Shown piece after piece: positions 62,405-64,000 of a DNA stretch of 64,000 nucleotides. The stretch comes from an uncultured Aquimarina sp. (GTDB lineage: Bacteria; Bacteroidota; Bacteroidia; Flavobacteriales; Flavobacteriaceae). The notes beneath the pieces were generated by a model. The model did no database searches. It was not told the DNA's origin and saw only the letters and a program-made list of their open reading frames with translations. The stretch's first letter is position 1, and each line of letters opens with the position of its first letter. The translations under genes were made by a program, and so were the position numbers. The stretch spans positions 50,259-114,258 of the forward strand of contig CANMDH010000014.1 in the NCBI GenBank assembly GCA_947496555.1, read 5' to 3'.

Positions 62405-63073
62405 TTACCAGGGAATTTCAGATTTAGTCTCAACATTCCAAAACATACCATTCTTAAAATCACCGGTTACAAAATCAAATATTCCTTTGGCGGATTGTTC
62501 CGGAGAAAGACGACCCGATGTATCATCTCCGGAAATCATAGTACGTACCCATCCCGGATGAATTACAGCTACTTTGGGTGTTCCGTTAAGTCGATTCACC
62601 AAAATCTTGCTATACATATTTAATGCCGCTTTAGACATGCGATACGCCACCGAGCAGGAGGGTTCACATAACGTAATAGATCCCATTTTGGAAGAAATAT
62701 TAATGATCTTTCCATTGGGATTTACTAAAGCCAGTATTTGTTCTGTAAAGAATACGGTTCCCGTTGTATTTACTTCAAAAGTATTTCTGTAAGAGACTTC
62801 TGCGGGTAATGTAAAATTTAAATCCGGTCCAATTCCCGCATTATTAATTAAGATATCAATGGTGATTCCTAAATCTTTAATCTGTTTATATGCTTGCGGA
62901 ATACTTTCATTTTTTGAAAGATCCAAAGCAATAGGAGTAAAATTGGGATGATCAATTGAAATAGAACCCGTACGGCTGGTACCTATCACATGATAATCCT
63001 GTTCGAGAAAAAGTTTGGCAAGGGCCAAACCAATACCTTGACTTGCTCCTGTGATCAATACATTTGTGTGCAT
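62405..63073 (-). CDS. SDR family oxidoreductase
   Basis: The 222-residue short-chain dehydrogenase has the cofactor motif TGASQGIGLALAKLF, NNAGIG, catalytic Ser in ISSKMGS and the catalytic pair Tyr/Lys in YRMSKAALNMY. The acidic-free loop GTSRTGS after strand 2 suggests NADP(H). Substrate is unknown. It ends 10 bases before the sigma factor start, so it is probably the first gene of an SDR-sigma-YCII operon. Confidence 0.9.
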   Translation of the reverse strand: MHTNVLITGASQGIGLALAKLFLEQDYHVIGTSRTGSISIDHPNFTPIALDLSKNESIPQAYKQIKDLGITIDILINNAGIGPDLNFTLPAEVSYRNTFEVNTTGTVFFTEQILALVNPNGKIINISSKMGSITLCEPSCSVAYRMSKAALNMYSKILVNRLNGTPKVAVIHPGWVRTMISGDDTSGRLSPEQSAKGIFDFVTGDFKNGMFWNVETKSEIPW

Positions 63074-63116
63074 ACGTTGGTGTTTCTAATAGAGATACCA
63101 AAATAGGCAATTTTAT

Positions 63117-63260
63117 TCGAAGGGTGAGGCATTATGCTGAGCTTTCCGAAGTACTCTTGAACGCTGAATCTGAAACCGAATACCCGGGCTTCGAGAGCCT
63201 CAGCCCTCGAGTCTGGATCAAAATAAAAATAGAAAGAAGCGATTACTGAGGCTCTCGAAG
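63117..63260. repeat. Palindromic repeat upstream of the GIY-YIG gene
   Basis: CTTCGAGAGCCTCAG (in 63186-63206, with flanking GGG and CCC) is inverted as CTGAGGCTCTCGAAG at 63246-63260. Upstream, TCGAAGGGTGAGG (63117-63129) is repeated at 63791-63803. The 382-base gap 63074-63455 is otherwise AT-rich in its second half and shows no gene. A 21-base run here recurs exactly at 63743-63763. Confidence 0.85.
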
Positions 63261-63455
63261 TGAAAGCGGACTTCGGCTACGCCTAGCTCTCAAATATTAT
63301 ATCCGATCAAATGAAAAACAAAATTTAATTGGATCATATCCTTCGAAACGCTCAAGAACCTGGTAGCAAAAGAACCCAATTAAATTCCCCAGTTTCAAAA
63401 AATGAAACTAACTGCTCTTATCATTGTAAATCATAAATAATTTAAAGACTAAGAT

Positions 63456-63800
63456 TTGATCGGTTACATGTATATTTTAGAATGTAGTGATGGTAGTTAC
63501 TATACGGGAAGCACAAAAGATTTAGAGAAAAGGCTTATTCAACATCAAAATGGTGAAGGAGCCAATCATACCAAAAAAAGGTTGCCTTTAAAGCTATTGT
63601 ATTATGAAAAGTATAATAGAATTGATACTGCATTTTATAGAGAAAAACAAGTACAGGGTTGGTCTAGGGCAAAGAAAGAGGCATTGATGAGAGGGGATAT
63701 GGACGCATTACCAGGTTTGTCGATGGCATATCGTGATATTGGGGCTTCGAGAGCCTCAGCCCCCAATGATAGTTCGAACCCTGAGGCCCTCGAAGGGTGA
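63456..63800 (+). CDS. GIY-YIG nuclease (UPF0213/YhbQ-like) with a repeat-encoded tail
   Basis: The 114-residue protein is a compact single-domain GIY-YIG endonuclease: YMYILECSDGSYYTGSTKD with the two Tyr motifs, RL and the catalytic-region FYREKQVQGWSRAKKEAL with the conserved Arg and Glu, in normal order and length up to about residue 95. The last 20 residues (GASRASAPNDSSNPEALEG) are encoded by a palindromic repeat that also supplies the stop codon. The start is probably TTG at 63456; an ATG at 63468 would trim the first strand. In-cell substrate is unknown. Confidence 0.85.
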   Translation: MIGYMYILECSDGSYYTGSTKDLEKRLIQHQNGEGANHTKKRLPLKLLYYEKYNRIDTAFYREKQVQGWSRAKKEALMRGDMDALPGLSMAYRDIGASRASAPNDSSNPEALEG

Positions 63801-63803
63801 GGT
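63743..63803. repeat. Palindromic repeat overlapping the 3' end of the GIY-YIG gene
   Basis: CTTCGAGAGCCTCAG (inside 63743-63763) is inverted as CTGAGGCCCTCGAAG at 63782-63796 with one mismatch, followed by TCGAAGGGTGAGG. It is a shorter copy of the upstream element, sharing an exact 21-base run 557 bp away in the same direction. Confidence 0.87.
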
Positions 63804-63843
63804 CACTCAAGCCATATTAATCGGAATGCTATCAATACATAAC

Positions 63844-63867
63844 TTTAACAAAAAGCTATGTTAAAGT
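63844..63867 (+). terminator. Possible terminator of the GIY-YIG gene
   Basis: CTTTAACA and TGTTAAAG form an 8-bp AT-rich stem with an 8-base loop, then TATTGATTTT. The rest of the window to 64000 is AT-rich, with a second small hairpin at 63966-63983 (TACTGCT/AGCAGTA) and no visible gene. Confidence 0.4.
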
Positions 63868-64000
63868 ATTGATTTTAAATATAGAAACTAAACACAAATT
63901 CGTTCTTTAGAGATATATTAATCAACCCGTTGTGCATTTTGATTAACTAAAAAAAGAGTTGTGCATACTGCTGTTAAGCAGTAAATTGTAATAACGACAA

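Overview
The window reads as chromosomal DNA of a marine-type Flavobacteriaceae bacterium (phylum Bacteroidota), possibly close to Aquimarina; the genus is a guess. The grounds are: AT-rich DNA with few Shine-Dalgarno sites, SusC-type outer-membrane proteins, many Cys lipoproteins, small families known mainly from flavobacteria (DUF6787, DUF6146, CAL67264, DUF5694), menaquinone synthesis genes, and palindromic intergenic repeats of a kind common in this group. I saw no rRNA, tRNA, CRISPR array, prophage or classical insertion sequence.

Layout. 1-8.4 kb: housekeeping genes. A cut-off membrane protein, a DUF6146 lipoprotein and a DUF937 protein precede serA-serC, a LuxC-like acyl-CoA reductase divergent from a 2[4Fe-4S] ferredoxin, a beta-barrel protein and two overlapping, paralogous alpha/beta hydrolases. 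8.7-13.3 kb: a DUF2807 protein, DoxX, an alpha-amylase lipoprotein and a membrane AraC-type regulator. 13.4-18.1 kb: the menaquinone run menA, UPF0173 hydrolase, menC, CPBP protease, menE. 18.2-29 kb: two peptidases, an orphan double-glycine Cys-rich peptide, an envelope cluster (DUF3108/TapB-like, VWA lipoprotein, OmpA, lipoprotein), a LytS/LytTR-type two-component pair and an acyl-CoA carboxylase beta subunit. 29-39 kb: CAL67264-ettA, a HAD phosphatase, a CAT-like acyltransferase, a secreted basic protein made of ten 13-residue repeats, an RluE-like pseudouridine synthase, a cold-shock-domain protein with a long leader, and TauE/SafE and SulP anion transporters. 39-48 kb: a hipBA toxin-antitoxin pair behind a very AT-rich region, an EamA transporter, an orphan FRG protein, a sugar dehydrogenase and several secreted unknowns. 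48-53 kb: pullulanase, an acetyltransferase and a penicillin-binding-type serine hydrolase with TPRs.

The most unusual locus is 53.1-60.5 kb. A SusC/RagA-type barrel protein has its N-terminal carboxypeptidase-regulatory domain and barrel but no TonB plug domain. Four bases downstream, a 1527-residue alpha-2-macroglobulin carries a full SusC-type TonB box and plug inserted in mid-protein. No SusD is present. The simplest reading is a transporter whose plug is supplied in trans by a macroglobulin.

The right end holds an SDR, ECF42-type sigma factor and YCII protein run, then a GIY-YIG nuclease gene framed by two copies of a palindromic repeat. The second copy encodes the nuclease's C-terminal tail and stop, so the gene and the repeat look physically linked. 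Two other palindromic repeats (48.3 and 60.6 kb) each sit inside an outer perfect or near-perfect inverted repeat, as if they had inserted into terminator loops.
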